Shown here piece after piece: positions 9,185 through 18,346 of a DNA stretch of 64,000 bases (position 1 is the stretch's first letter; every line of letters starts with the position of its first letter). A program made the position numbers and the translations under genes. The notes under the pieces were generated by a model. That model did not search any database. It was given only the letters and a program-made list of their open reading frames with translations, and was not told the DNA's origin. This DNA comes from Variovorax paradoxus. GTDB taxonomy: Bacteria; Pseudomonadota; Gammaproteobacteria; Burkholderiales; Burkholderiaceae_C. The stretch is from NCBI RefSeq assembly GCF_029919115.1, contig NZ_CP123990.1, forward strand, positions 3,038,001 through 3,102,000. Direction: 5' to 3'.

Positions 9185-10105
9185 TCACGACCGTGCCGAG
9201 AAAAGGCCGGAGGGCCGGAAGATGAGGACGACAACCATCAGCGCGTACATCGCGACTTCGGCGAACAGCGGGCCGAGGTCGGCCGCCGTGGCAGGCGGCA
9301 GCGTGGCGCGCAGCAGCATCGGCACGAAGGCGCGGCCGATGGTGTCGACCACGCCCACCAGCAGTGCGGCCACGAAGGCGCCGCGCACCGAGCCGATGCC
9401 GCCGATCACCAGCACCACCAGCGCCGGGATCAGGATGGCTTCGCCCATGCCCACCTGCACCGCGACGATGGGCCCCATCAGCGCGCCGGCCAGTGCAGCC
9501 AGCGCCGCGCCGAGCAGGAACACGCCATTGAAGATGCGGCCCACGCGCACGCCCATCAGCTCGGCCATCGGTCGGTCCGAAGCGCCCGCGCGCACCCGCA
9601 TCCCGATGCGCGTGTGGTTGACCAGGAGGTAGAGCGCGAGCGCCACCAGCAGACCACCGGCAAGGATCACGAGGCGGTACGCCGGGTAGGGCAGGCCGTC
9701 CACCAGCTCGATCGGCCCCGACAGGGCGGCCGGAGTGGGCGCCATTACCGGCGAAGGCCCCCATGCCATCTTGACGATGTCGTCCGCCACCAGGATCACG
9801 CCGAAGGTGGCGAGCACTTGCGCGAGGTGGTCGCGCGTGTAGAGGCGCCGCATCAGCAGCACTTCGAGCAGCAGCGCCACCACGACCGTCACGGCCACCG
9901 CAATGACGATGGCCGCGGTGAACGAACCGGTTCGCGTGTGCGCCTCGGCCGCCACATAGGCCCCCGACATGAAGAGCGAGCCGTGCGCCAGGTTCAGCAC
10001 GTCCATGATGCCGAACACCAGCGTGAGCCCCGCCGCCAGCAGGAACAGCATCAGCCCATAGCCGAGGCCATTGAGCAGCTGCTCGAGAACGAGGATGCCG
10101 CTCAC
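9185..10105 (-). CDS. livH: Branched-chain amino acid-type ABC transporter permease LivH
   Basis: 306 residues, nearly all hydrophobic, with the LivH hallmark GLTLVFGIMDVLNLAHGSLFM close to the N-terminus. The GTG at 10105 overlaps the stop of the binding-protein gene as GTGA and gives MSGILVLEQLL. Another GTG at 10117 would add four residues and cannot be excluded. It is the second gene of the liv operon and forms the inner-membrane pore with LivM. Confidence 0.91.
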   Translation of the reverse strand: MSGILVLEQLLNGLGYGLMLFLLAAGLTLVFGIMDVLNLAHGSLFMSGAYVAAEAHTRTGSFTAAIVIAVAVTVVVALLLEVLLMRRLYTRDHLAQVLATFGVILVADDIVKMAWGPSPVMAPTPAALSGPIELVDGLPYPAYRLVILAGGLLVALALYLLVNHTRIGMRVRAGASDRPMAELMGVRVGRIFNGVFLLGAALAALAGALMGPIVAVQVGMGEAILIPALVVLVIGGIGSVRGAFVAALLVGVVDTIGRAFVPMLLRATLPPATAADLGPLFAEVAMYALMVVVLIFRPSGLFSARS

Positions 10106-11307
10106 TTGAGGGGGCACTTTGCGGCGTACGAGTCGCCGTAGTTCGTGAGAACGGTGTTGATCAGCTTGTTCGTGACCTTGCCCTGTGCATCCTTGCCGAT
10201 CACGCGCAGGTAGAAGTTCTCGATCGGAAAGTGATTGTTCGCATACTTGAAGTTGCCGCGCGTCGAGGCGTAGTTGGCCTTCTTGAGAGCGGCCACCACG
10301 GCTTCGCGGTTCTGCGCGTTGCCGCCGGCCTGCTTCACGGCGGCGTCCATCGCAAGAATGGCGTCATACGCCTGCGCTGCATACACAGACGGATAGCGGC
10401 CGTTGTATTCCTTGCGGAAGGCGGCCACGAACGCCTTGTTGGCGGCGTTGTCCAGGTCGTGCGCCCAGTGCGAGGTGTTGAACAGGCCGAGCATCGGCTC
10501 GCCCACGGCGCCGATCACGTCTTCGTCGGCCGAGAAGCCGCTGGTCACGAGCGTGATGTCCTTCGAGAGACCCGCGCCCACGAACTGCTTGATGAAGTTG
10601 ATGCCCATCGCGCCGGGCAGGAAGAAGTAGATCGAGTCGGGCTTGGCCGCGCGCAATTGCGCGAGCTCGGCCGCGTAGTCGATCTGGCCGAGCTTGGTAT
10701 AGAGCTCGTCGGCCACCTGGCCCTTGAACTGGCGCTTGAAGCCGCCCAGCGCGTCTTTGCCGGCGGGATAGTTCGGCGCGATGAGCACGGTCTTCTTGAA
10801 GCCGCGGTCCTGCGCGAACTTGCCGGCGGCCTCATGGAACTGGTCGTTCTGGTATGCGGTGCCGAAGAAGAATGCATTGCACTGGGCGCCCGCAAACTGG
10901 CTGGGGCCTGCGTTGGCCGAAAGGTACGGCACCTTGGCGTTGAACAGCGTCGGGCCGACGGCCAGTGCCACGTTCGAGCCGATGGGGCCGCTGAAAATAT
11001 CGATCTTGTCGCGCTGGATCATGCGGTCGACCAGCTGCTTGGCCTGGTCGGGGCTGCCGGCCATGTCGGCCTGTACAAACTCCACGTCTTGCCCGCCGAG
11101 CTTGCCGCCCAGCTGCTTGATGCCGAGCGCAAAGCCGTCGCGTGCCTCGGCACCCAATGCCGCAAAGGGCCCAGAGATGTCGAGCGCCAGGCCCACCTTG
11201 ACGGGCGCGGCCGTGGCGGATGCCGCACCGCCAAGGGCTGCACCGCAGAGCAGCAGCGAGAGCAAGGTGCGCGGCAGCGCGGGCAACTTCGGGGACGGGT
11301 GGCTCAT
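10102..11307 (-). CDS. livJ: Periplasmic substrate-binding protein of the Liv-type ABC transporter
   Basis: 401 residues. A signal peptide (basic start, hydrophobic LLSLLLCGAALGG, likely cleavage after SATA) precedes a type I periplasmic binding fold starting VKVGLALDISGPFAALG, the usual opening of Peripla_BP_6 proteins. A GGAG lies close upstream of the ATG at 11307; the frame continues upstream to 11433 but the added residues do not look like a signal peptide. It heads the livJHMGF operon. The ligand could be a branched-chain amino acid, amide, urea or aromatic compound, since Liv-type proteins in these bacteria vary widely. Confidence 0.9.
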   Translation of the reverse strand: MSHPSPKLPALPRTLLSLLLCGAALGGAASATAAPVKVGLALDISGPFAALGAEARDGFALGIKQLGGKLGGQDVEFVQADMAGSPDQAKQLVDRMIQRDKIDIFSGPIGSNVALAVGPTLFNAKVPYLSANAGPSQFAGAQCNAFFFGTAYQNDQFHEAAGKFAQDRGFKKTVLIAPNYPAGKDALGGFKRQFKGQVADELYTKLGQIDYAAELAQLRAAKPDSIYFFLPGAMGINFIKQFVGAGLSKDITLVTSGFSADEDVIGAVGEPMLGLFNTSHWAHDLDNAANKAFVAAFRKEYNGRYPSVYAAQAYDAILAMDAAVKQAGGNAQNREAVVAALKKANYASTRGNFKYANNHFPIENFYLRVIGKDAQGKVTNKLINTVLTNYGDSYAAKCPLK

Positions 11308-11391
11308 GGGTTCTCCGGGCAAAGGAAGGGTGAAACGATGCACCGGCACCGCGCCATGCGGTGCCAGGAACATCGAACCGTTGATAGCTAA

Positions 11392-11421
11392 ATACTTTAA
11401 CCATAAACAATTCGGTGTCAA
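11392..11421 (-). promoter_or_regulatory. Candidate promoter for the liv operon
   Basis: On the minus strand a perfect TTGACA (11421-11416) is followed after 18 bases by AAGTAT (11397-11392), about 85 bases before the livJ start codon. The surrounding stretch is noticeably AT-rich. The -10 match is only fair. Confidence 0.4.
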
Positions 11422-11478
11422 CGGTGCTAGCACGAATGGTGCCAGTGAATCGTGTCACTTCCTGGTGCGCGGCCCGCC

Positions 11479-11718
11479 TCAGCCGAACGGGCTGGCGGTG
11501 GCAAACCAGAGGCCGATGCCGGTGGCGATGATGAAGGCGCCGTCGGTCACGCCGGCCACCAGGAAGAACTTGGTCTGCAGCGCGTCGATCATTTCGGGCT
11601 GGCGTGCGCTGCTCTCGAGAAACTTCTGGCCGACCAGCGCAATGCCCAGGCAGGAGCCGAGCGCCGCGATGCCGATCAGCAGGGCCACTGCGAGCGGAAG
11701 AATGTTGAAGCCGGTCAT
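11479..11718 (-). CDS. Orphan F0F1-type ATP synthase c subunit-like proteolipid
   Basis: 79 residues forming two hydrophobic helices (about 7-28 and 50-72) joined by the polar loop SARQPE, with the ion-binding carboxylate present as Asp59 in GVTDGAF. This is the standard architecture of the rotor c subunit. CAAGGAG lies close before the ATG. No other atp gene is nearby: the gene lies alone, 171 bases upstream of livJ on the same strand. It could be a second c subunit for the main ATP synthase or part of a dispersed set. I cannot tell whether the normal operon copy exists elsewhere. Confidence 0.8.
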   Translation of the reverse strand: MTGFNILPLAVALLIGIAALGSCLGIALVGQKFLESSARQPEMIDALQTKFFLVAGVTDGAFIIATGIGLWFATASPFG

Positions 11719-11973
11719 GGTGTTTTCTCCTTGTGGTTGATCGATGGAGGTACTTTCTCAAAGCGGGTGCGCGCGGTCCATGACGCGGGAGGTCATGCTT
11801 ATGGCGCCCCCTAACCGTGAAGAATGAGGCGCTTCGTGTGGTTTGCTGGCCGGCCACGCCCTGGCGGCCTGCCGGACCGGGGGTAGGCTCGATCCCGGAC
11901 CGGGGACCTCGACCGGCACAGACCATCTGTCGCCGGCAACCGCGTCCAATAAATAAAACACCAGGGATCAACA

Positions 11974-12498
11974 ATGAAGAAATGCAATGCCTGGCGGGCG
12001 GTAGCCATGTTGGCGGCGAGCGCTTGTGCCAGTGTTTGTGCAACCGCATACGCGAGCGTGGGAGCCGGTTCAGCCAACTCTCCCGAGCCGGTTGCCGCAG
12101 CGAAGTGGGAGCTTGTGGTTGCGCCCTTCACGCATCACTGGCACAAGGACGCGGAGCACCGCCGTGTCGTTCTGCTCGGGCTGGAGCGCATTGCACCTGA
12201 CGGTTCGACAGTGGGAGGCGCACTCTTCAGCAATTCCTTCGGCCAAGCCTCCGCCTATGTCTACTACGGCCACGAGTGGAATGCGCTGCCGGGCACCGAT
12301 TCCCTGTATTTCAAGTTGTCCGGCGGCATCATCTATGGCTACCGCGGGCGCTTCAAGGACAAGGTGCCATTCAACGTTGGCGGCTTCTCACCGGCCATCA
12401 TTCCGGCGATCGGCTGGCGCCTGACCCCTCGGGATGCGATACAGGCCGCCGTTCTCGGCAGCGCGGGAGTGACCTTCTCCTACAACCGCCGCTTCTGA
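11974..12498 (+). CDS. Small exported protein, possible outer-membrane beta-barrel
   Basis: 174 residues with a signal peptide (MKKCNAWRAVAML, cleavage probably near AYA|S). The mature part alternates polar and aromatic residues, with FTHHWHKDAEHRR early and a C-terminal TFSYNRRF ending in Phe, as outer-membrane barrels usually do. The early histidine-rich motif and size recall PagP-like barrels, but I cannot establish homology. AGGGA precedes the ATG. The gene is convergent with the large secreted cytochrome gene and shares a bidirectional terminator with it. Function unknown. Confidence 0.72.
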   Translation: MKKCNAWRAVAMLAASACASVCATAYASVGAGSANSPEPVAAAKWELVVAPFTHHWHKDAEHRRVVLLGLERIAPDGSTVGGALFSNSFGQASAYVYYGHEWNALPGTDSLYFKLSGGIIYGYRGRFKDKVPFNVGGFSPAIIPAIGWRLTPRDAIQAAVLGSAGVTFSYNRRF

Positions 12499-12530
12499 CG
12501 GATCGGGCCGCGTTCGCCCGAGGGCAATTG

Positions 12531-12561
12531 AAAAAGCCGGCCGTCGAAACGGCCAGCTTTT
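12531..12561. terminator. Bidirectional hairpin terminator between convergent genes
   Basis: AAAAGC (12532-12537) and GGCCGT (12539-12544) pair with ACGGCC (12549-12554) and GCTTTT (12556-12561) around a CGAA loop. A-runs and T-runs flank both sides, so it can act for the plus-strand gene ending at 12498 and the minus-strand gene ending at 12580. Confidence 0.8.
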
Positions 12562-12579
12562 CATGAAGCTTCGCGGCGC

Positions 12580-15500
12580 CTACGGAAGCTGCGTCCAGTT
12601 CTGGTTCGTGCCGCCGTTGCAGGTCCAGGTGATGAGCGCGGTGTCCTGCGCCGTCGCACTGCCCGGCACGTCGAGGCACGAACCCGATGCGCGGTTGCGG
12701 ATGCTTCCGCCCACCAGGCTCCACTGCGCCGTGTTGCCGGCCGAGCAGGCCACCTGCACCACCGGGGCGTTGGTGGTTGCGGTGCCGTTCTGCGCCAGGC
12801 ACAGCCCGCTGTGTTCGGCCACGAACTGCACGTAGCCGCCGGTGATGCTGTTCACCGTGAACTTCTCGTTGGCCGCATTGCCGCAGGGCCACTGCACCGC
12901 CGTTGTGCCGCTGGTGGTGAGCGCGCCCTTGATGTTCACGCACATCGTGGGGTTCAGGTCCGAGCGCAGGCGCGTGACCACCGCCGGGGCCGTGTCCAGC
13001 GAGCGCACGTACTCGCGCAGCGCCACCACGTCGGTCGCCGGCAAGCTCGACGCGTTGCCGTGGCCGCCGCTCAGCACATCCTGCAAGGTGGCCGCCTGCC
13101 CGTTGTGGAAGAAGGCCGTGGTGTTCCAGGTGCCCGAGAGCGTGGGCGTGTCGAAGCCCAGGCCCGCCAGCGGCTGGTTGATGCCCTTGCCGGATGAGAG
13201 CTGGATCGTGCCCACATCGTGCCGCAGGCCGTCGCGGAAGGTGCCGCCGGTGTGGCAGGTGGCGCACTGCGCCGTGTTGAACACGGTCTGGCCCCGCGCC
13301 GCCTCCACGCTCAGGCTGCCGTCCGCCGCACGCGCCGGGCTGCGCATGTACTTGTTCAGCGAACCCAGGTAGGCCGCAAGGTCGTCGAGCTGCGCGTTCT
13401 TGCCGGCCTTGGGCGCACCCAGCGGGTCGGCCGTGGCCGCGAAGTCGGCGTTGCTCAGGAAGCCCGTTCCGCCGAACTCGTTGCGGATGTCGTTCTCGAA
13501 GTCCTGCACCTCGTCGAAGTTGGCGGTCCAGTGCATCTTGCCGTGGCCCGCGCCGCGCTTGCCCATGAGGCTGATGGTGCGTCGGAGGCCCTCGCCGCGC
13601 TGCGTGAAGTCCCACACCATGCCGTCGTCGCCGCCATCGGCATGGCAGCTCGCGCACGAGATGTAGTTGTCCTTGCTCATGCGCCGGTCGGAGGCGTTGT
13701 AGAACACCTGCTTGCCGCGCAGGGCTGCGGCCGCCATGGGCTCCTGCGCCACCGTCGAAACGTTCTGCAGGAAGGTCGCGGCATTGGTCTCCGAGCTCAG
13801 CACCAGGGCCACGTCGTGCACCGACACCGAGCGTGCCAGGAAGTTGTTGACGAACAGCCGCTTGCGCACCGAGTCCAGGTAAAGGCCGTGCGGCGCGCTG
13901 CTGGCGTTGATCTCGCCGCGCACCGTGCGGCTGTAAGGGTCGACGATGGCCACGCGGTTGCCTTCCATCTGCGCCACGAACAGGTAATCGCCCGATGAAG
14001 AGAACAGCGCCGCGCGCGCGGGTGCGCGGTCGTCGAAGTCGATCTGCTCGTCGAACACTTCCGCGGCGGTCTGCAGGTTGACCTGCGAGAGGATGGAGCG
14101 CACCGTCTGGTCGTGCAGCAGGTTGTTGCCGTCCCTGAACTTGCCGCGAACGATGTTGTCCTTCTTCGAAGGCAGCACCGCGCGCCGGCCGTCGGGCGAG
14201 ATCACCACTTGGCTCAGGTAGTTGGCAACGCCGCGAGCGCGGCTCTCGGTGTCCACGGTGGTGGTGTCCACCGGCAGTGCGATGGCGGTCATGGCGCTCA
14301 TGCTCTGCAGGTTCACCTTGTGCAGCTGCCCACCGGTCATCTTCGACTTGAAGCGCGTGACATAGGCCAGCTGCGAGTCGGCGCTCACCGCAATGCCGCG
14401 CAGGTTGCCTTCGAGCGCAACCGCGCCGGTGGTGGCGCCGTTGCTCGGTTCGAAGCTCATCAGCACCGACTTGCTCTCCAGCGTCAGCAGGCCCTTTGCG
14501 CCGTCGGGGGTGAAGGCCACGCCGTAGGGGCCGCTCCCATAGGCGAGCGGCACGGTGGCCGAGAGGCTGCCGTCGGCCGCGCTGAGCGCCACCAGCTTGT
14601 CCTCGCCCTGCACCGTGACCCAGATGCGCCCATCGGGGCCCACGGCCAGCGTCTTCGGCTCGTCGCCCACGCGCACTTCCCAGCGCTTGGCCAGGGTCTG
14701 CGCGTCGATGGCGGCGACCGTGCCGCTGTCGGGGTTGACGGCGTACACCGCGTTCGCATCGCCCGTGATGTTGGTGGTGTGCGTGGGCGGCCTTGCGGTG
14801 ACCGGTGCGATCACCGTCACGTTGTAGGTGTAGAAGCTTTCTCGCCCGCTCGCATCGCGCACCGTGAGCGTCACGGTGTAGTGGCCCGGGCGCGTGTAGG
14901 TGTAGGTGTAGCGCGGCTGGGTGGAGTAGGCCGTCTGCGTGCCGTCGCCAAAGTTCCAGCGGAACTGCGCACCGCTGCTGCCGAGCGTGGCGGGATCGAA
15001 CACCAGTTGCCCGTTGACGATCTTCGGCCCGCCGCCGATGCCGGGGTCGCCGATGATGGCCTGCCCGCGCAGCGTGGCCACCTCGCTGTCGGTGAGCACA
15101 CGGCTGTACACGCGCACCTCTGCGAGCGTGCCCTTGAACAGGTCGGTGTTGCCCTGGATCTGGCCCATGACCTGGAACTTGTTTGCCAACCCCTTGGTGC
15201 CGGTGAGGCCGGTAGAGCTTGTCTTCACGCCGTCCACGTACATGGCCTGCGCGCCCGAGGCTGCGTCGCGGGTCATCACCACGTGGTGCCAGTTGCCGTC
15301 GTTCACGGCAGTTTGCGAGCGGGTGCCCGGGTTGTTGGTGGCCTTGTTGGCGACCGAGAGGTTCATGAAGCCGCTGTTGTCGATCCAGCCCCAGAACACA
15401 TCGTCCGCGCCGTTGGCCTGGTCGCGGCCGAAGATGCCGGGCGCGGTCCATGGGTTGGCGCTGCCTGCCTGCGTGGTCTTCATGTAGAAGCTCAGCGAGG

Positions 15501-17301
15501 CGGTGCCGCCGAGCGTCGTGGCGACGGTGTCGTTCTTCAGCGGCACGCCCGCGGTGCGCGCCGCAAAGCTCATGCCGATGCTCTCGAACGCATCGCCCGA
15601 CGCCGGAGTGCCGTTGTTGCTGCCGATCTGGTCGGAGAGGTTGCCCGCCAACGTCCAGTAGTGCTGCAGGTTGATGTCGGTTGCATTGCCGGTGTTGAAG
15701 ACCGACTTGAAGTCGGCCCCGATGGCATTGCCCGCATAGTCCTTCACGCCGTTGGCCGGCAGGAACACTTCATAGCTGGTGCCCGGCTGCAGAGGCTGCT
15801 CGGGATGGAAGTTGATGATGCCCAGCTGCACGCTGTACGTGCCCGCGAGCGTGTTGCCGCCCACCGCACGAACGACGAAGGTGTTGGCGTTCACGCTCTC
15901 GGGGCGAATGTTGTCGGTCATGCCGATGCCGATGCGCGAGGTGAGCGCCTGCTGCTTCGCGCCGTTGGCCGGCGAGACCTGTTTCACTTCAGGCTTGGTG
16001 GCGTCCGGGTCCACAGCATGCACGATGAAGCCGCTGCCCGAGCCGTGGTCGTTGCCCACGAAGACGAGGTTCCCGAACATCGCGACCTGGCCGTTGTCCG
16101 AATGCGAGAAGTTCGGGTCGTCCTCGCGCAGGATGCTGCCGCGGCCCACCTCGAGGTGGTTCAGCGGATTGCTCACGTCGACCTTGTGGATGCGTGTCTG
16201 CGCGCCCTGGATCACATAGTTGTCCTGCGTGGCGCAGTACAGCTGTTCGTCGATGACCAACCGGTTGTCCTCGGCCACGAAGCGCGAGCGGTCGCTCAGG
16301 TCGTAGCTGTACATCTTGGCGCCGCCGCCGCGCGTGGAAGCGTGCAGGTTCCGGCCGTCGAAGCAGGTGGCGTAGTAGAACGGCGTTGTGCCCACGATCG
16401 AGTCGAGCACCTTGGGGTTGAGCGGATCCGAAATGTCCAGGCTCGCGAAACCGCCGTTGCTCTCCATCGCGGTCAGCACCATGTGGTTGCCCATGGTGAA
16501 GATCGGGCCGATCCGGAAGTTGCCGAGCTCGCCCGTGGGCACCGGGTTGGGCTTGCCGGCACCGCGGTTCGCAACCACCGCGTTCGCGGGGTCCCTGGCA
16601 TCGACGATGAACATGCCGCGGCCCGCCGAGGCCACGTACAGGTAGGGCGCCTGCCACCAGAGCTGCCAGCTCACGTCTTCGTAGTCGCCGGCGTTGACGC
16701 CGGGCAGGGCCAGTTTCTTTACCTGTTTGATGTCGTTGATGTCGGTGAAGTCCCAGAACTCCACCCCGTAGATGCTAGGCAGCACCACGTAGGTCTTGCC
16801 GCCGATCTTTGCAGTGCCGAAGGAGTGCGTTTCGCGGAACTCCTTGGTGCGGGCTTCGGGTTCGTAGATCTTTTTCACCAGCTTGATCTGCCGCGGATTC
16901 GACACGTCGTACAGAAGAAAGCCGCCCGGGCCCAGTCCGCTGTCCGGCGCGAAGGAGGTGAGAAAGTAGCCGTTGATCATGATGCCCGCGTTCATGCCGT
17001 AGTCTTTGCGGCCCGGGTATGTGGCAGGCACCTCGCGCGACTCGTAGGCACTGCTGTGCGCAGGATCGAGCGGGTGCGCGAGGCTGGTGATCATCGACAC
17101 CGGCTTGAACAGCTCGGCCGACGTGTAGCTAAGGTTGCCGAGGCCCGGCCCCTGCAGCGGGAGCGGATCGGCCATGGCATCGGCTACAGCCGTTGCCATG
17201 TTGTCGAGGGTGGTCATCGGGCTGACCCCGGTGATGGCCGCATGCGTCAGCAATGTGACGAGCGGGGCCAGGAACGCCATCAAGAAATACCGGATCTTCA
17301 T
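12580..17301 (-). CDS. Large secreted multidomain di-haem c protein with propeller and ricin-type lectin domain
   Basis: 1573 residues, starting at an ATG with GGAGG close upstream and a clear signal peptide. Approximate order: LVIVD-like repeats (85-430), an SbsA-type Ig-like domain (about 430-530), a LamG/concanavalin-like domain (about 555-720), a PKD domain with WNFGDG (about 755-830), a YVTN-type beta-propeller (about 840-1140), a cytochrome peroxidase-like part with CASCH (1216-1220) and CATCH (1346-1350), and a C-terminal ricin B-type lectin domain (about 1440-1573). Two haem c sites in a MauG-like arrangement suggest extracytoplasmic redox chemistry; the lectin modules suggest carbohydrate binding. 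It lies 149 bases downstream of the sugar-transport operon on the same strand. The substrate is unknown. Confidence 0.82.
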   Translation of the reverse strand: MKIRYFLMAFLAPLVTLLTHAAITGVSPMTTLDNMATAVADAMADPLPLQGPGLGNLSYTSAELFKPVSMITSLAHPLDPAHSSAYESREVPATYPGRKDYGMNAGIMINGYFLTSFAPDSGLGPGGFLLYDVSNPRQIKLVKKIYEPEARTKEFRETHSFGTAKIGGKTYVVLPSIYGVEFWDFTDINDIKQVKKLALPGVNAGDYEDVSWQLWWQAPYLYVASAGRGMFIVDARDPANAVVANRGAGKPNPVPTGELGNFRIGPIFTMGNHMVLTAMESNGGFASLDISDPLNPKVLDSIVGTTPFYYATCFDGRNLHASTRGGGAKMYSYDLSDRSRFVAEDNRLVIDEQLYCATQDNYVIQGAQTRIHKVDVSNPLNHLEVGRGSILREDDPNFSHSDNGQVAMFGNLVFVGNDHGSGSGFIVHAVDPDATKPEVKQVSPANGAKQQALTSRIGIGMTDNIRPESVNANTFVVRAVGGNTLAGTYSVQLGIINFHPEQPLQPGTSYEVFLPANGVKDYAGNAIGADFKSVFNTGNATDINLQHYWTLAGNLSDQIGSNNGTPASGDAFESIGMSFAARTAGVPLKNDTVATTLGGTASLSFYMKTTQAGSANPWTAPGIFGRDQANGADDVFWGWIDNSGFMNLSVANKATNNPGTRSQTAVNDGNWHHVVMTRDAASGAQAMYVDGVKTSSTGLTGTKGLANKFQVMGQIQGNTDLFKGTLAEVRVYSRVLTDSEVATLRGQAIIGDPGIGGGPKIVNGQLVFDPATLGSSGAQFRWNFGDGTQTAYSTQPRYTYTYTRPGHYTVTLTVRDASGRESFYTYNVTVIAPVTARPPTHTTNITGDANAVYAVNPDSGTVAAIDAQTLAKRWEVRVGDEPKTLAVGPDGRIWVTVQGEDKLVALSAADGSLSATVPLAYGSGPYGVAFTPDGAKGLLTLESKSVLMSFEPSNGATTGAVALEGNLRGIAVSADSQLAYVTRFKSKMTGGQLHKVNLQSMSAMTAIALPVDTTTVDTESRARGVANYLSQVVISPDGRRAVLPSKKDNIVRGKFRDGNNLLHDQTVRSILSQVNLQTAAEVFDEQIDFDDRAPARAALFSSSGDYLFVAQMEGNRVAIVDPYSRTVRGEINASSAPHGLYLDSVRKRLFVNNFLARSVSVHDVALVLSSETNAATFLQNVSTVAQEPMAAAALRGKQVFYNASDRRMSKDNYISCASCHADGGDDGMVWDFTQRGEGLRRTISLMGKRGAGHGKMHWTANFDEVQDFENDIRNEFGGTGFLSNADFAATADPLGAPKAGKNAQLDDLAAYLGSLNKYMRSPARAADGSLSVEAARGQTVFNTAQCATCHTGGTFRDGLRHDVGTIQLSSGKGINQPLAGLGFDTPTLSGTWNTTAFFHNGQAATLQDVLSGGHGNASSLPATDVVALREYVRSLDTAPAVVTRLRSDLNPTMCVNIKGALTTSGTTAVQWPCGNAANEKFTVNSITGGYVQFVAEHSGLCLAQNGTATTNAPVVQVACSAGNTAQWSLVGGSIRNRASGSCLDVPGSATAQDTALITWTCNGGTNQNWTQLP

Positions 17302-17450
17302 CGTCGCCTCCAGATTGTTAGAAGTTCGCAGGGCAACCCGTTGCTCGACCTCTCTCCAGTGCGCGCGCAGGACGCACCCCGGCAGGCGACGGGTGCATCG
17401 CCTGCCGTGCTGATTTCTTCTTGGTTCTTGCGCCGGCGCTTTTTCGTTGC

Positions 17451-18302
17451 CTAGGCGGCGCCGCCCGATTCGTAGAGCGCCCAGGCTTCCTGCGCGCTCG
17501 CACCGCGGTGGATCATGGCCATCAGCGCGCTCACCACCGACGAAGGGTTGGCGTGCTGGTACACATTGCGTCCGTACACCATGCCGACGGCGCCCTGGTC
17601 CAGCAGCGTGCGCGAGCGTGCGAACACTTGCTGCAGGTCTTCGCGCCCGCCGCCGCGCACGAGCACGGGGCAACGCGCCGCCTGCACCACGCGGTGGAAG
17701 TCGGCGGGGTCGCTGGTCGGGTCGGCCTTGACGATATCGGCGCCCATTTCGCGCGCAAGGCGCACCAGCGTGACGATCTTTTCGGCGTCGCCATCGACCT
17801 GGTAGCGGCTGCCGGGCGTGGGCGACTGCATCACCAGCGGCTCGATCATCAGCGGCATGCCGTAGCGGTCGCAGTCGGCGCGCACGCGCGCAATGTTCTG
17901 CACGCACTGGCGAAACAGGTCGGGTTCGTTCGGCAGCATGAAGAGGTTGACCACCACGCAGGCCGCGTCGCGCTGCACGGCTGGCAGCACCGGGTCGTGC
18001 TCGTTCTGCAGCTGGGCCCACATCACGCGGTGCAGCGTGGCGTTGTAGGGGTTGCCCATATCGATGCGCATCACCAGCGCGGGCTTGTCGCGGCCCGGCC
18101 GGTCCTGCAGCAGGTCGGACTGCCCGTAGTTGAGCTGGATCGCGTCAGGCCCTGCGGCCAGGAGTTTGTCCATGACCTGAGGCATGTCTTCCAGGCCGTC
18201 GAGGAACGAGGGCTCGTTGCACACGCCGTGGTCCAGGGCAATGTCCAGGCAGCGGCCATTGGTCAGCAGCCGGTTGAGCCGCGCTGTCTTGTCTTTCGAC
18301 AT
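17451..18302 (-). CDS. Class I (DhnA/LsrF-type) aldolase
   Basis: 283 residues, a TIM-barrel aldolase of the DhnA/FbaB/LsrF family. Lys192 in DIVKADPTSDP fits the Schiff-base lysine, and the phosphate-binding segments RGGGR (216-220) and GMVYGRNV (240-247) are present. AAGGAG precedes the ATG at 18302; the frame runs further upstream but without a good start. It is the last metabolic gene of the minus-strand transporter operon, 44 bases after the aldo/keto reductase gene. By analogy with family members it would cleave or form a phosphorylated ketose, giving dihydroxyacetone phosphate or a related triose. Confidence 0.85.
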   Translation of the reverse strand: MSKDKTARLNRLLTNGRCLDIALDHGVCNEPSFLDGLEDMPQVMDKLLAAGPDAIQLNYGQSDLLQDRPGRDKPALVMRIDMGNPYNATLHRVMWAQLQNEHDPVLPAVQRDAACVVVNLFMLPNEPDLFRQCVQNIARVRADCDRYGMPLMIEPLVMQSPTPGSRYQVDGDAEKIVTLVRLAREMGADIVKADPTSDPADFHRVVQAARCPVLVRGGGREDLQQVFARSRTLLDQGAVGMVYGRNVYQHANPSSVVSALMAMIHRGASAQEAWALYESGGAA

Positions 18303-18346
18303 GGAAAGAACTCCTTGTTGGGGTCGAGAAAAAAAAAGGGGGGAGG

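Noticed and set aside
14113..17454. Long plus-strand frame (about 1113 codons) opposite the multidomain cytochrome gene
   Set aside because: The minus strand carries a signal peptide, haem motifs and known domains; the plus frame shows none.
18329..18345. A9G6 homopolymer between the aldolase and reductase genes (T-run on the minus strand) as a terminator
   Set aside because: No stable hairpin precedes the T-run on the transcribed strand, and the operon appears to continue into the aldolase gene with a good ribosome binding site.
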